Shown: positions 55,809 through 64,000 of the stretch, one piece after another
Layout of the letters: every line of letters starts with the position of its first letter
Position numbering within the stretch: position 1 is the stretch's first letter
From: Pseudomonadota bacterium
Lineage (GTDB): Bacteria > Pseudomonadota > Gammaproteobacteria > Burkholderiales > Rhodocyclaceae
DNA: 64,000 bases
Direction: 5' to 3'
Assembly: GCA_018241665.1 (NCBI GenBank)
Contig: JAFEDK010000005.1
Location: 186,001 to 250,000 of the forward strand
Translations under genes and position numbers: made by a program
Notes under the pieces: generated by a model
The model's input: the letters and a program-made list of their open reading frames with translations, nothing else
Databases searched by the model: none
What the model was told of the DNA's origin: nothing

Positions 55809-57347
55809 GTGCGTCTCTTCCGACTCGTCAAGATCGTCTCCGTGAGCCTGAAATACGGGCTCGACCAGATGGTCCTCTCCAACGAGCCGACCGGCCGCCT
55901 GGCCTGGCTGGCGAAGCTCACCCGCTTCCGCCGGACTTTCAACGAACCATCCGGCGCACGCTTGCGCCAGGCCCTCGAATCCCTCGGCCCGATCTTCGTC
56001 AAGTTCGGGCAGATGCTGTCCACCCGCCGCGACCTGCTGCCGCCGGCCATCGCCGAAGAGCTGGCCCGCCTGCAGGACCGGGTCCCCCCCTTCTCCAGTG
56101 CGGAAGCCCTCGCCCAGTTGCGGGAAGCCTACGGCAAGCCCGTCGATGAGGTCTTCGCGCGCTTCGAACGGGAGCCGGTCGCTTCTGCCTCCATCGCCCA
56201 GGTACATTTCGCCGAGTTGCCCGACGGCACCGAAGTGGCCGTCAAGATCCTGCGCCCCGGCATTGCCCCGGTGATCGCCCACGACCTGGCCCTGCTCGAC
56301 GCGGCCGCTACGGTGCTCGAGAAGGTGTGGCCGGAGGGCCGCCGCCTCAAGCCGCGAGAAGTGGTCGCCGAGTTCTCCAAGTACCTGCGCGACGAGCTCG
56401 ACCTGATGCGCGAGGCCGCCAACTGCTCCCAGCTGCGGCGCAACTTCAAGGACTCCGATCTCCTCGTCGTCCCCGAAGTGCATTGGGACTTCTGCTCCAC
56501 CAACGTGATGGTGATGGAGCGCATGAAGGGCATCCCGATCTCCCAGCTCGAAGCCCTGAAGCAGAACGGCATCGACCTCAAGCACCTGTCCCGCGCCGGC
56601 GTCGAGATCTTCTTCACCCAGGTGTTCCGTGACGGCTTCTTCCATGCCGACATGCACCCCGGCAACATTTTCGTGGCTACCGACGGCCCGGCCCGCGGGC
56701 GCTACATCGCGCTGGACTTCGGCATCATCGGCACCCTCAACGACTCCGACAAGAAGTACCTGGCCACCAACTTCCTGGCCTTCTTCCAACGCGATTACCG
56801 ACGCGTCGCGCTGGCCCACATCGAGGCCGGCTGGGTCCCGTCGCACACCCGCGTGGACGAGTTTGAAGGGGCGATCCGCGCGGTCTGCGAGCCGATTTTC
56901 GACCGCCCGCTGAAGGACATCTCCTTCGGCAAGACCCTGCTGCGCCTGTTCCAGACCGCCCGCCGCTTCGAGATGGAAGTCCAGCCCCAGCTGGTGCTGC
57001 TGCAAAAAACGCTGCTCAACATCGAGGGCCTCGGCCGCCAGCTCGACCCCGACCTCGACCTGTGGAAGACTGCCAAGCCCTTCCTCGAACGCTGGATGAA
57101 CGACCAGATCGGTTGGCGTGCGCTGCTGCGCCACGTCAAGGACGAAGCCCCATCATGGGCCGCCACACTGCCGCAGCTGCCGCGCCTGGTGCACAAGGCG
57201 CTGGCCACCCAGCCGGTGGCGGAAGACCACCGCGCCGAACTCGCCCGCCTGGTCACCGAAAGCCGCCGCACCCGCTACTGGCTGATCGGCTGCACCGTGC
57301 TGCTAGCCGCACTGGCCACCACCGAAGCCTGGCACCTGCTGCACTGA
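55809..57347 (+). CDS. ubiB: ABC1 atypical kinase UbiB
   Basis: A 512-residue COQ8/UbiB family protein for ubiquinone biosynthesis. The KxGQ motif [11 protein letters not shown], nucleotide-binding VAVKILRPG, and [21 protein letters not shown] (catalytic) are intact. Two C-terminal membrane helices are predicted near residues 490-512 ([19 protein letters not shown]). A GTG start is used. It has ATPase rather than protein kinase activity in characterised members and is needed for aerobic ubiquinone. Palindrome copy 8 follows its stop by about 30 nt. Confidence 0.95.
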   Translation: MRLFRLVKIVSVSLKYGLDQMVLSNEPTGRLAWLAKLTRFRRTFNEPSGARLRQALESLGPIFVKFGQMLSTRRDLLPPAIAEELARLQDRVPPFSSAEALAQLREAYGKPVDEVFARFEREPVASASIAQVHFAELPDGTEVAVKILRPGIAPVIAHDLALLDAAATVLEKVWPEGRRLKPREVVAEFSKYLRDELDLMREAANCSQLRRNFKDSDLLVVPEVHWDFCSTNVMVMERMKGIPISQLEALKQNGIDLKHLSRAGVEIFFTQVFRDGFFHADMHPGNIFVATDGPARGRYIALDFGIIGTLNDSDKKYLATNFLAFFQRDYRRVALAHIEAGWVPSHTRVDEFEGAIRAVCEPIFDRPLKDISFGKTLLRLFQTARRFEMEVQPQLVLLQKTLLNIEGLGRQLDPDLDLWKTAKPFLERWMNDQIGWRALLRHVKDEAPSWAATLPQLPRLVHKALATQPVAEDHRAELARLVTESRRTRYWLIGCTVLLAALATTEAWHLLH

Positions 57348-57362
57348 GACTGAGACACCGGA

Positions 57363-57376
57363 CCTGTGGCACTGAA
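57363..57376. repeat. Single 14-bp unit before palindrome copy 8
   Basis: CCTGTGGCACTGAA is followed by CCTGTGGGGGCG of the element. It is a one-unit counterpart of the arrays next to copies 5 and 6. Confidence 0.7.
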
Positions 57377-57379
57377 CCT

Positions 57380-57446
57380 GTGGGGGCGAATTCATTCGCC
57401 CGCGGACTCGGATCAACCGGCAGCGGGCGAATGAATTCGCCCCCAC
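57380..57446. repeat. Dispersed palindromic element copy 8 (67 bp)
   Basis: Canonical copy with perfect caps, cores and two GAATTC sites. The loop is GCGGACTCGGATCAACCGGC. It lies between two genes in the same direction, ubiB and the arginase-aminotransferase gene. Confidence 0.95.
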
Positions 57447-57546
57447 GGGTGTGGTAAGCCTCACACCCGGCCTTGAACGAAGCCACCGCGGCCCGCTCAA
57501 ACAGGCATGACGGCCATCTCGGCCCAACCGCCTTCGGAGGAAGACC

Positions 57547-59676
57547 ATGCCCGCCCCGCTCGTGCCCGTCCGTCCGGTCCGCATCGTCGGTGTCGGATCC
57601 TGCCTCGGCGCACCGATCTTCGGCCCCGCCGCCGGCCCCCGCACCCTCAAGGATCTCGGCCTCGATGCCCAGTTGCGCAGCCGCGGCATCCCGGCCCGCT
57701 GGCATTCCCTGCACGAGCCGAGCGCACCCAAACCACCGCGCGCATCCCTGCCGGAACGGCTGGGCAACGTCAGCGCACTGCTCCACGATCTGGCTGACGA
57801 AGTCGCCGCCCTGTGCGCCGACGGCACGGTGCCGCTGGTACTCGGCGGCGACCACGCGATCGGCACCGGCACCTGGCGCGGCGCGGCGCGGGCCGTGGAG
57901 GGACGCGGCAAGCTGGGATTGATCTGGATCGACGCCCACCTGGACTCGCACACCGTGCAGACCAGCCACAGCGGCAACATCCACGGCATGCCACTGGCCG
58001 CGCTGCTCGGCGTTGGCGACCCGAGCCTCACCGACGTACCCGGCCCCCGCCTCGATCCGGCCCACGTGACCATCGTTGGCGCACGCTCCTGGGAGCCGGA
58101 GGAGCTGGCCCTGCTCAAGCGCCTCGGCGTACGCATCTTCTTCATGCCCGAGGTCAAGCGCCGCGGCCTGCCGGCCGTGCTGTGCGAAGCCATGAGCATC
58201 GCCCGCGACGGCACCGCGGGATTCGGCGTATCGGTGGACCTCGACTCCGTGGATTGCGCGCTGCTGCCGGCCACCACCTGCCTGGAACCGGACGGTCTCG
58301 ATCCGCAGGAACTCGCCGACTGCCTGCACGGCCTGCGCAGCTGCGCCGACCTGGTGGCGCTGGAAATCGTCGAGTATGTGCCCGAACGGGACCGGGACGG
58401 CAGCGGCGCCCGCTGGGTACTGGACTTTGCGTCGGCGGCCCTCGGCCCCACCACCACCAACCTGCTGGCCCGCGAGCAGACCTTCGGCGCCCACAACTAC
58501 GCGCCGCTGCCGGTGGTGTTCACCCGCGGTGAAGGCGTCTGGCTATGGGACGTGGAAGGCCGGCGCTACCTGGACATGATGAGCGCCTACTCGGCGGTCA
58601 GCTTCGGCCACAGCCATCCACGCCTGGTCAAGGTCCTCGCCGACCAGGCCCAGCGCCTGGCACTGACCTCCCGCGCTTACGCCAACGACCGCCTGCCGCT
58701 GATGCTGGAGCGCCTCTCGGCCCTGCTCGGCTACGACCAGGCGCTGCCGGTGAACACCGGCCTGGAGGCCGTCGAGACGGCCCTCAAGGCGGCCCGCAAG
58801 TGGGGCCACAAGATCAAGGGCGTACCGGAGGGGCAGGCAGAGATCATTGTCTGTGCCGACAACTTCCACGGCCGCTCGACGACCATCGTCGGCTTCTCGT
58901 CGGAAGCCCAGTACCGGGACGGCTTCGGCCCCTTCGCGCCGGGCTTCCGCAGCATCCCCTTCGGCGACGCCGAGGCCCTCGCCGCCGCCATCACGCCGCA
59001 CACCGCGGCCTTCCTGTTTGAACCTATCCAGGGCGAAGGCGGCATCCACGTGCCGCCGGACGGCTGGCTGGCCCGCTGCGCCGAGATCTGCCGCGCCAAC
59101 AACGTGCTGCTGATCGCCGACGAGGTGCAGACCGGCCTTGGCCGCACCGGCCGCCTGCTGGCCTGCCAGCACGACGGCGTGCGCCCGGACGGCGTGATCC
59201 TCGGCAAGGCCCTCGGCGGCGGCCTGCTGCCGGTCTCGGCCTTCCTGGCCGACGAAGCGGTGATGCGGGTCTTCCGCCCCGGCGACCACGGCTCCACCTT
59301 CGGCGGCAACCCGCTTGGCGCCGCCGTCGCCGCCGAAGCCCTGGCCCTGCTCAGCGAGGAGAAGCTGGTGGAGCGCGCCGACCGCCTCGGCGCCGCCTTC
59401 ATGGCCCGCCTTCAGGCCATCCGCAATCCGCTGATCCGCGAAGTACGCGGCCGCGGCCTGTTGATCGGCATGGAGCTGGACACCCGCCGCGTCAATGCCC
59501 GCACTGCGGCAGAATGGCTGCTGGCCCGCGGCCTGATGACCAAGGACACCCACGACTCCGTACTGCGCTTCGCACCGCCGCTGGTCGTGACCGAAGCCGA
59601 ACTGGACTGGGCAGTGAACGTCATCGAAGATGCGCTGGCCGACCTCGAACAACGTCTTTCCGGAAACAAGCCATGA
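57547..59676 (+). CDS. Arginase-ornithine aminotransferase fusion
   Basis: A 709-residue bifunctional protein. Residues 1-300 are an arginase: GGDHAIG (H103), WIDAHLDSH (D129, H131, D133), SGNIHGMP and SVDLDSVD (D231, D233), supplying the Mn2+ ligands; the usual Pro after SxDxDxxD is Cys here. Residues 308-709 are an ornithine aminotransferase: GAHNYAPLPVVFTRGEGVW, NTGLEAVETALKAARKWG, and PLP-binding Lys K554 in ILGKALGGG. No stop or frameshift at the joint. Together they turn arginine into ornithine and urea, then glutamate semialdehyde. The ATG overlaps nothing upstream; a GGAGGAAG precedes it. Its stop overlaps the YajD gene by 4 nt. Confidence 0.93.
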   Translation: MPAPLVPVRPVRIVGVGSCLGAPIFGPAAGPRTLKDLGLDAQLRSRGIPARWHSLHEPSAPKPPRASLPERLGNVSALLHDLADEVAALCADGTVPLVLGGDHAIGTGTWRGAARAVEGRGKLGLIWIDAHLDSHTVQTSHSGNIHGMPLAALLGVGDPSLTDVPGPRLDPAHVTIVGARSWEPEELALLKRLGVRIFFMPEVKRRGLPAVLCEAMSIARDGTAGFGVSVDLDSVDCALLPATTCLEPDGLDPQELADCLHGLRSCADLVALEIVEYVPERDRDGSGARWVLDFASAALGPTTTNLLAREQTFGAHNYAPLPVVFTRGEGVWLWDVEGRRYLDMMSAYSAVSFGHSHPRLVKVLADQAQRLALTSRAYANDRLPLMLERLSALLGYDQALPVNTGLEAVETALKAARKWGHKIKGVPEGQAEIIVCADNFHGRSTTIVGFSSEAQYRDGFGPFAPGFRSIPFGDAEALAAAITPHTAAFLFEPIQGEGGIHVPPDGWLARCAEICRANNVLLIADEVQTGLGRTGRLLACQHDGVRPDGVILGKALGGGLLPVSAFLADEAVMRVFRPGDHGSTFGGNPLGAAVAAEALALLSEEKLVERADRLGAAFMARLQAIRNPLIREVRGRGLLIGMELDTRRVNARTAAEWLLARGLMTKDTHDSVLRFAPPLVVTEAELDWAVNVIEDALADLEQRLSGNKP

Positions 59677-60023
59677 GCGACAAACTCGACCGCCTCGTCC
59701 TCGAAGCCCGCCGCGCCGCCGACAAGCGCGCGGAGGGCTACCGCGAGAAAGCCCTGAAGATCTACCCGTGGGTCTGCGGCCGCTGCGCCCGCGAATTCAC
59801 CGTCACCAACCTGCGCGAGCTGACGGTGCACCACCGCGACCACAACCACGACAACAACCCGCCCGACGGCAGCAACTGGGAGCTGCTGTGCCTGTACTGC
59901 CACGACAACGAACACCAGCGCCAACTCGAAGCCACCCAGGGCAACGTGACTGCCAAACAACCCGGCAAGGCCGCCACCCATTCCCCGTTCGCAGGGCTGG
60001 GGGCGCTGCTGAAGAAGGATTGA
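59673..60023 (+). CDS. YajD-type HNH nuclease family protein
   Basis: A 116-residue HNH protein. Zinc Cys pair CGRC and CLYC with the HNH segment LTVHHRDHNHDNNPPDGSNWELLCLYCHDNEH. This matches YajD, a small family of unknown role. The C-terminal tail ends GLGALLKKD, typical of the family. It overlaps the arginase-aminotransferase stop by 4 nt, suggesting co-translation, but no link in function is known. Confidence 0.9.
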   Translation: MSDKLDRLVLEARRAADKRAEGYREKALKIYPWVCGRCAREFTVTNLRELTVHHRDHNHDNNPPDGSNWELLCLYCHDNEHQRQLEATQGNVTAKQPGKAATHSPFAGLGALLKKD

Positions 60024-60162
60024 GCCCGGGCGGAGTACGCGCCGCAGCAACGGAATTCCGCCAACACCCTGTCCCAGCCGGCACACTGGCCTGCCATCGC
60101 CGTCTTCACCCCGCCCGACAAGGGGCGTAGCATTCGGCCCCTTGCCTTCCCCCCGCATCGCC

Positions 60163-61425
60163 ATGAGCATCAGCCCCGCCCGCGCCTGCGGCATCGACTT
60201 CGGCACCTCCAACTCCACCGTCGGCTGGCTGCGCCCTGGTCTGCCGACGCTGCTGCCTCTCGAGGACGGGAAGGCGACGCTGCCATCCGCCGTGTTCTTC
60301 AACGCGGACGAGGAGACCACCCATTACGGGCGGGATGCGCTGGCGGAATATCTGGAAGGCTACGAAGGGCGATTGATGCGGGCCATCAAGAGCCTGCTGG
60401 GCAGCAACCTGATGGACGGCAGCACCGAGGTCGGTGGCCGCGCGCTGCGCTTCCGCGACCTGCTGGCGAGCTTCATCGGCGAGCTGAAGAGCCGCGCCGA
60501 GACCGAGGCCGGGCGCAGCTTCGAGCAGGCGGTGTTCGGTCGCCCGGTGTATTTCGTGGACGACAACCCGGCCGCCGACCAGCGCGCCCAGGACACCCTG
60601 GAGGCGATCGCCCGCCAGGTTGGCTTCAAGGACGTCAGCTTCCAGTTCGAGCCGATCGGCGCGGCGCTGCACTACGAGGCCGGCCTCGACCGGGAGGAGT
60701 TGGTACTGATCGCCGACATCGGCGGCGGTACCGCCGACTTTTCGCTGGTGCGCCTGTCGCCGGAACGGGCCAAGAGCGTCGACCGCCGCGAGGACCTGCT
60801 CGGCAACGCCGGCCTGCACGTGGGCGGCACCGACTTCGACCGGGCGCTGAGCCTGGAATGCGTGATGCCGCTGCTCGGCTACAAGGGGCTGATGAAGAGC
60901 GGCGCCGAAGTGCCATCGGCGCTGTTCTTCCAGCTGGCTACCTGGCACACCATCAACTTCGCCTACACCCGGCAGGCCTTTGCCGATTTCCAGGCCATTT
61001 ACCGGGACGCGGCGGCCCGCCAGGAACTGGATCGCCTGGCCCGCCTGATCGGTCAACGCGAAGGGCACTGGCTGGCCCTGCAGGTCGAACAGGCCAAGAT
61101 CGACCTGTCCTCCGCCAGCACGGCCCACATGGAGCTGGACCGCCTGGAGCCGGGGCTCACCCACGAGATCAGCCGCGAGGCCTTCACGCTGGCCACCCGC
61201 AGCCTGGTCGAGCGCGTTGCGGCCACCGTCGACACGCTGCTCGACCAGGCCGGCGTGGCCCGCGACCAGGTGGACACGCTGTACTTCACCGGCGGCGCCA
61301 GCGGCGTGCCCCAGCTGCGCGAGCGCATCGCTGCCGAACTGCCCAAAGCCCGCGCGGTGGAAGGCGACCTGTTCGGCAGCATCGGCGCCGGCCTGGCGGT
61401 GGAAGCATCGCGCCGTTACGGCTGA
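60163..61425 (+). CDS. Short Hsp70-like ATPase (YegD type)
   Basis: A 420-residue Hsp70/actin-fold ATPase without the C-terminal peptide-binding domain. Phosphate 1 motif GIDFGTSNSTVG, connecting LIADIGGGTADFSL (phosphate 2), and adenosine motif YFTGGASGVPQLRERI are present. Close to E. coli YegD. It probably acts as a nucleotide-dependent chaperone or scaffold, role unproven. The ATG at 60163 is chosen as the first in the domain. It is followed by solo palindrome copy 9 and converges with the carboxylase genes. Confidence 0.88.
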   Translation: MSISPARACGIDFGTSNSTVGWLRPGLPTLLPLEDGKATLPSAVFFNADEETTHYGRDALAEYLEGYEGRLMRAIKSLLGSNLMDGSTEVGGRALRFRDLLASFIGELKSRAETEAGRSFEQAVFGRPVYFVDDNPAADQRAQDTLEAIARQVGFKDVSFQFEPIGAALHYEAGLDREELVLIADIGGGTADFSLVRLSPERAKSVDRREDLLGNAGLHVGGTDFDRALSLECVMPLLGYKGLMKSGAEVPSALFFQLATWHTINFAYTRQAFADFQAIYRDAAARQELDRLARLIGQREGHWLALQVEQAKIDLSSASTAHMELDRLEPGLTHEISREAFTLATRSLVERVAATVDTLLDQAGVARDQVDTLYFTGGASGVPQLRERIAAELPKARAVEGDLFGSIGAGLAVEASRRYG

Positions 61426-61465
61426 CAGCCGGTTTCCTCCTTCGGGGAACTTGCCGGACACACCC

Positions 61466-61491
61466 GTGGGGGCAAATGAATTCGCCCCCAC
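61466..61491. repeat. Dispersed palindromic element copy 9 (26 bp solo hairpin)
   Basis: GTGGGGGCAAATGAATTC joined to GCCCCCAC: both caps with a single core and one GAATTC. It looks like a deletion product of a full element in which the loop and left core were lost. Confidence 0.85.
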
Positions 61492-61520
61492 AGAAGGTGC
61501 TCGGCGCCGGGGCGACAGAT

Positions 61521-61550
61521 AAAAAAAGGGGCCGTCCTGAGACGACCCCG
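61521..61550 (-). terminator. Terminator after the acyl-CoA carboxylase operon
   Basis: On the minus strand GGGGTCGTC pairs with GACGGCCCC (one T-G pair), loop TCAG, followed by TTTTTTT. It is about 105 nt past the biotin carboxylase stop. Confidence 0.8.
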
Positions 61551-61654
61551 CTCCCTCGACAGGAACCCGCTTTTCGGCGGATCTCCCTCCCCATCGAACG
61601 AAAACCAACTGTCGCGCCGTCCGGCCGGGAAAGCCGGAGGGCGCCGGGTATTGA

Positions 61655-63658
61655 TTACTCGAACTCGATGATGATTTCGTCCACCGACAGGCTTGCACCG
61701 GCCGAGGCGGAGATCTTCTTGACCTTGCAGTCCTGCTCGGCCTTCAGGATGTTTTCCATCTTCATCGCTTCGATGACTGCCAGCTTCTCGCCGGCCTTCA
61801 CTTCCTGGCCGACCTGCACGGAAATTTCGCGCAGCAGGCCCGGCATCGGGGACAGCAGGTACTTGGACAGATCGGGCGGCAGCTTCTCGGGCATCAGCGC
61901 CAGCAGTTCGGCGGCACGGGCGCTCATGACCATGAAGTCGGCGCGGGTGCCCCAGTGGAACAGGCTGTACTTGATCTTGTGGCGCTCGACCTGGAGGGTG
62001 AACTCCTCGCCGTTGCAGGTGCCGTTGAAAAGGGACTCGCCGAGTTTCCAGTCGGACTTGATCTCGTAGCTCTCGCCCTTGTATTCCACGTGGTAGCCGC
62101 CGTCGATCGGACGGGCGATGACCGGGTGGTGCTCGTTGCCTTCCTTGTTCAGGCGGATGACCATCCAGTGGTCGTCAACGATGCGCTCGTGGCCTTGCAG
62201 CTGGCCGGTGATCGACGCGGAACGGTCGGTGAAGGCACGATAGACATAGGCGGCAACCGAGACCAGCAGGGCCGGATCATCATGCGGCACCATCGAGGCA
62301 TCGAAGCCCGTCGGGTAGTGCTTGGGGATGAAGCCGGTGTCGAAGATGCCGGAATGGAAAACCGGATGCTGCATCAGCGCGGCCTGGAACGGAATGTTCG
62401 AGGAAATGCCGCGAATGACGAAGCCGTTCAGCGCATCGCGCATGCGGGCAATCGCCTGCTCGCGGGTGGCGCCGTGCACGATCAGCTTGGCGATCATCGA
62501 GTCGTAGTACATCGAGATCTCGCCGCCGTCGTACACACCGGTGTCGACGCGCACCTGGCCCGCCACTTCCTTCGGCGGCTGGAACTTGACCAGGCGACCG
62601 GTGGACGGCAGGAAGCCGCGGAACGGGTCTTCGGCGTTGATACGGCATTCCATCGCCCAGCCGTTGATCTGCACGTCGGCCTGGGCCAGCGGCAGCTTCT
62701 CGCCGTAGGCGACGCGGATCATCTGCTCGACGAGGTCGAGGCCGGTGATCAGCTCGGTGACCGGGTGTTCCACCTGGAGACGGGTGTTCATCTCGAGGAA
62801 GTAGAACTCCTTGGTCGCGCCGGACACGACGAACTCGACGGTACCCGCGGATTCGTAGTTCACCGCGCGGGCCAGCGCCACAGCCTGCTCACCCATGGCC
62901 TTGCGCATCTCGGGATCGACGAAGGGGCTCGGCGCCTCTTCGATGACCTTCTGGTGGCGACGCTGGATCGAGCAATCGCGCTCGTTCAGATACACGTAGT
63001 TGCCGTGGCTGTCGCCGAGCACCTGGATTTCGATGTGGCGCGGCTCGAGCACGTACTTCTCGATGAAGACGCGGTCGTCGCCGAAGGAGTTGCGCGCTTC
63101 GTTGACGCAGGACGAGAAGCCTTCGTGGGCTTCGGCGTCGTTGTACGCCACACGCAGGCCCTTGCCGCCGCCGCCGGCGGAGGCCTTGATCATCACCGGA
63201 TAGCCGATCTTCCTGGCGATTTCCACGGCGGCATCGGGGCCGTCGATGGCATCGTTGTAGCCGGGGATGGTGTTGACCTTGGCTTCGATGGCCAGCTTCT
63301 TGGACTCGATCTTGTCACCCATCTTGGCGATGGAGTAGTGCTTCGGACCGATGAACTTGATGCCTTCTTCTTCCAGGCGGCGCGAGAACTCGGCGTTCTC
63401 GGACAGGAAGCCGTAGCCGGGGTGGACCGCCTCAGCGCCGGTCTGCTTGCAGGCGGCGATGATCTTGTCGGCGACCAGGTAGGATTCCTTGGAAGCCGCC
63501 GGTCCGATGCACACGGCCTCGTCGGCCAGGTCCACGAACAGGGCGTCCTTGTCGGCCTCGGAATAGACGGCGACGGTCTTGATGCCCATCTTGCGGGCAG
63601 TCTTGATGACGCGGCAGGCGATTTCGCCGCGGTTTGCAATCAGGATCTTGGTAAACAT
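61655..63658 (-). CDS. pccA: Acyl-CoA carboxylase biotin carboxylase/BCCP subunit (propionyl-CoA type)
   Basis: A 667-residue alpha subunit. The N-terminal biotin carboxylase domain begins FTKILIANRGEIACRVI. It has ATP-grasp motifs MIKASAGGGGKGLRVA and EMNTRLQVEHPVTE. After a BT linker domain comes the C-terminal BCCP with the biotin site EAMKMEN (K633). It makes carboxybiotin for the carboxyltransferase encoded just upstream on this strand. Propionyl-CoA carboxylase is the best guess; acetyl-, methylcrotonyl- or other acyl-CoA substrates are possible. The ATG at 63658 fits the domain start. It ends an operon with the partial gene. Confidence 0.93.
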   Translation of the reverse strand: MFTKILIANRGEIACRVIKTARKMGIKTVAVYSEADKDALFVDLADEAVCIGPAASKESYLVADKIIAACKQTGAEAVHPGYGFLSENAEFSRRLEEEGIKFIGPKHYSIAKMGDKIESKKLAIEAKVNTIPGYNDAIDGPDAAVEIARKIGYPVMIKASAGGGGKGLRVAYNDAEAHEGFSSCVNEARNSFGDDRVFIEKYVLEPRHIEIQVLGDSHGNYVYLNERDCSIQRRHQKVIEEAPSPFVDPEMRKAMGEQAVALARAVNYESAGTVEFVVSGATKEFYFLEMNTRLQVEHPVTELITGLDLVEQMIRVAYGEKLPLAQADVQINGWAMECRINAEDPFRGFLPSTGRLVKFQPPKEVAGQVRVDTGVYDGGEISMYYDSMIAKLIVHGATREQAIARMRDALNGFVIRGISSNIPFQAALMQHPVFHSGIFDTGFIPKHYPTGFDASMVPHDDPALLVSVAAYVYRAFTDRSASITGQLQGHERIVDDHWMVIRLNKEGNEHHPVIARPIDGGYHVEYKGESYEIKSDWKLGESLFNGTCNGEEFTLQVERHKIKYSLFHWGTRADFMVMSARAAELLALMPEKLPPDLSKYLLSPMPGLLREISVQVGQEVKAGEKLAVIEAMKMENILKAEQDCKVKKISASAGASLSVDEIIIEFE

Positions 63659-63678
63659 GTCTTGGGCGTCCTCGGCGA

Positions 63679-64000
63679 TCACAGCGGAATGTTGCCGTGC
63701 TTGCGCCACGGGTTATCGAGCTGCTTGTCCTTCAGCATCGCCAGCGAGCGGGCGATCCGCTTGCGGGTGGCGTGCGGCATGATGACGTCGTCGATGAAGC
63801 CGCGGGCGCTGGCCACGAACGGGTTGGCGAACTTTTCCTTGTACTCGGCTTCGCGCTCGGCGAGCTTGGCGGGGTCGTTCTTCTCTTCGCGGAAAATGAT
63901 CTCCACCGCGCCCTTCGGGCCCATCACCGCGATTTCGGCGGACGGCCAGGCGAGGTTCACGTCGCCGCGCAGGTGCTTGGAAGACATCACGTCATACGCG
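63679..64000 (-). CDS. pccB: Acyl-CoA carboxylase carboxyltransferase subunit, N-terminus beyond the window
   Basis: The last 106 or so residues of the beta subunit: [32 protein letters not shown], and the C-terminal [11 protein letters not shown], all typical of propionyl-CoA carboxylase PccB. It is 20 nt upstream of pccA and in the same direction. The rest of the gene lies outside the window. Confidence 0.92.
   Translation of the reverse strand, partial: AYDVMSSKHLRGDVNLAWPSAEIAVMGPKGAVEIIFREEKNDPAKLAEREAEYKEKFANPFVASARGFIDDVIMPHATRKRIARSLAMLKDKQLDNPWRKHGNIPL

Overview
This 64 kb window is chromosomal DNA from a GC-rich betaproteobacterium. The gene set fits Rhodocyclales (Azospira, Dechloromonas or Azoarcus relatives): class I PHA synthase, acyl-CoA carboxylase, an LpxL-type acyltransferase pair next to metK, UbiB, and a large c-di-GMP/two-component cluster. 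The family assignment is inference; no 16S or database comparison was possible. Two tRNA genes are present (Gly-CCC and Val-GAC). I see no prophage, IS transposase, integrase or CRISPR array.

Layout. 1-5450: metK behind a strong promoter and a leader ending in a terminator-like hairpin, two lipid A acyltransferases, trmB, thiS-thiG, tRNA-Gly. 5450-10570: a small accessory stretch after tRNA-Gly (DUF5710 protein, bacteriohemerythrin, a secreted coiled-coil protein) and an outer-membrane factor plus adaptor pair without a pump gene. 10570-13565: RluA-type pseudouridine synthase, a UvrD-like helicase with an unusual Walker A, tRNA-Val. 13670-26500: a signalling cluster on the minus strand with a Cache/PAS hybrid kinase, a PAS-PAS-HisKA_2 kinase, REC-PAS-GGDEF-EAL, a PhnD-like binding protein, a hybrid kinase with HPt and a REC-HD-GYP regulator. 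It looks built to turn extracellular cues into c-di-GMP turnover. 26600-39440: housekeeping and small metabolic operons (phospholipase-like protein, fumC, PAP2 phosphatase, glycosyltransferase, RNase H-like, Gx transporter/NusG-II, rapZ, MBL, DUF1289 pair, LOG family, two DsbA-like isomerases, thioesterase, GNAT-carbonic anhydrase fusion, MerR). 39560-46000: MBL hydrolase, phaC, PIN, MscS, metal-receptor protein, alanine dehydrogenase. 46050-50900: a MarR-regulated EmrAB-type efflux operon with matching palindromes at both promoters. 50900-64000: SDR, Tat-type DsbA, SPOR protein, argS, ubiB, an arginase-ornithine aminotransferase fusion, YajD HNH protein, short Hsp70 homologue, and an acyl-CoA carboxylase pair running off the end.

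The most unusual structure is a family of nine dispersed palindromic elements. Six are exactly 67 bp. Each full copy has two arms carrying GCGAATTCATTCGC or its complement, capped by GTGGGGGC and GCCCCCAC. All nine are intergenic, never inside a gene. At three copies the flank is a short tandem array whose units begin with CCTGTGG, the same bases that form the element's edge. These behave like REP/BIME-type mobile repeats, but no mobilising RAYT-type gene is in the window. Other points of interest are two gene fusions, the metK leader, the altered helicase P-loop and the two MarR-type operators.
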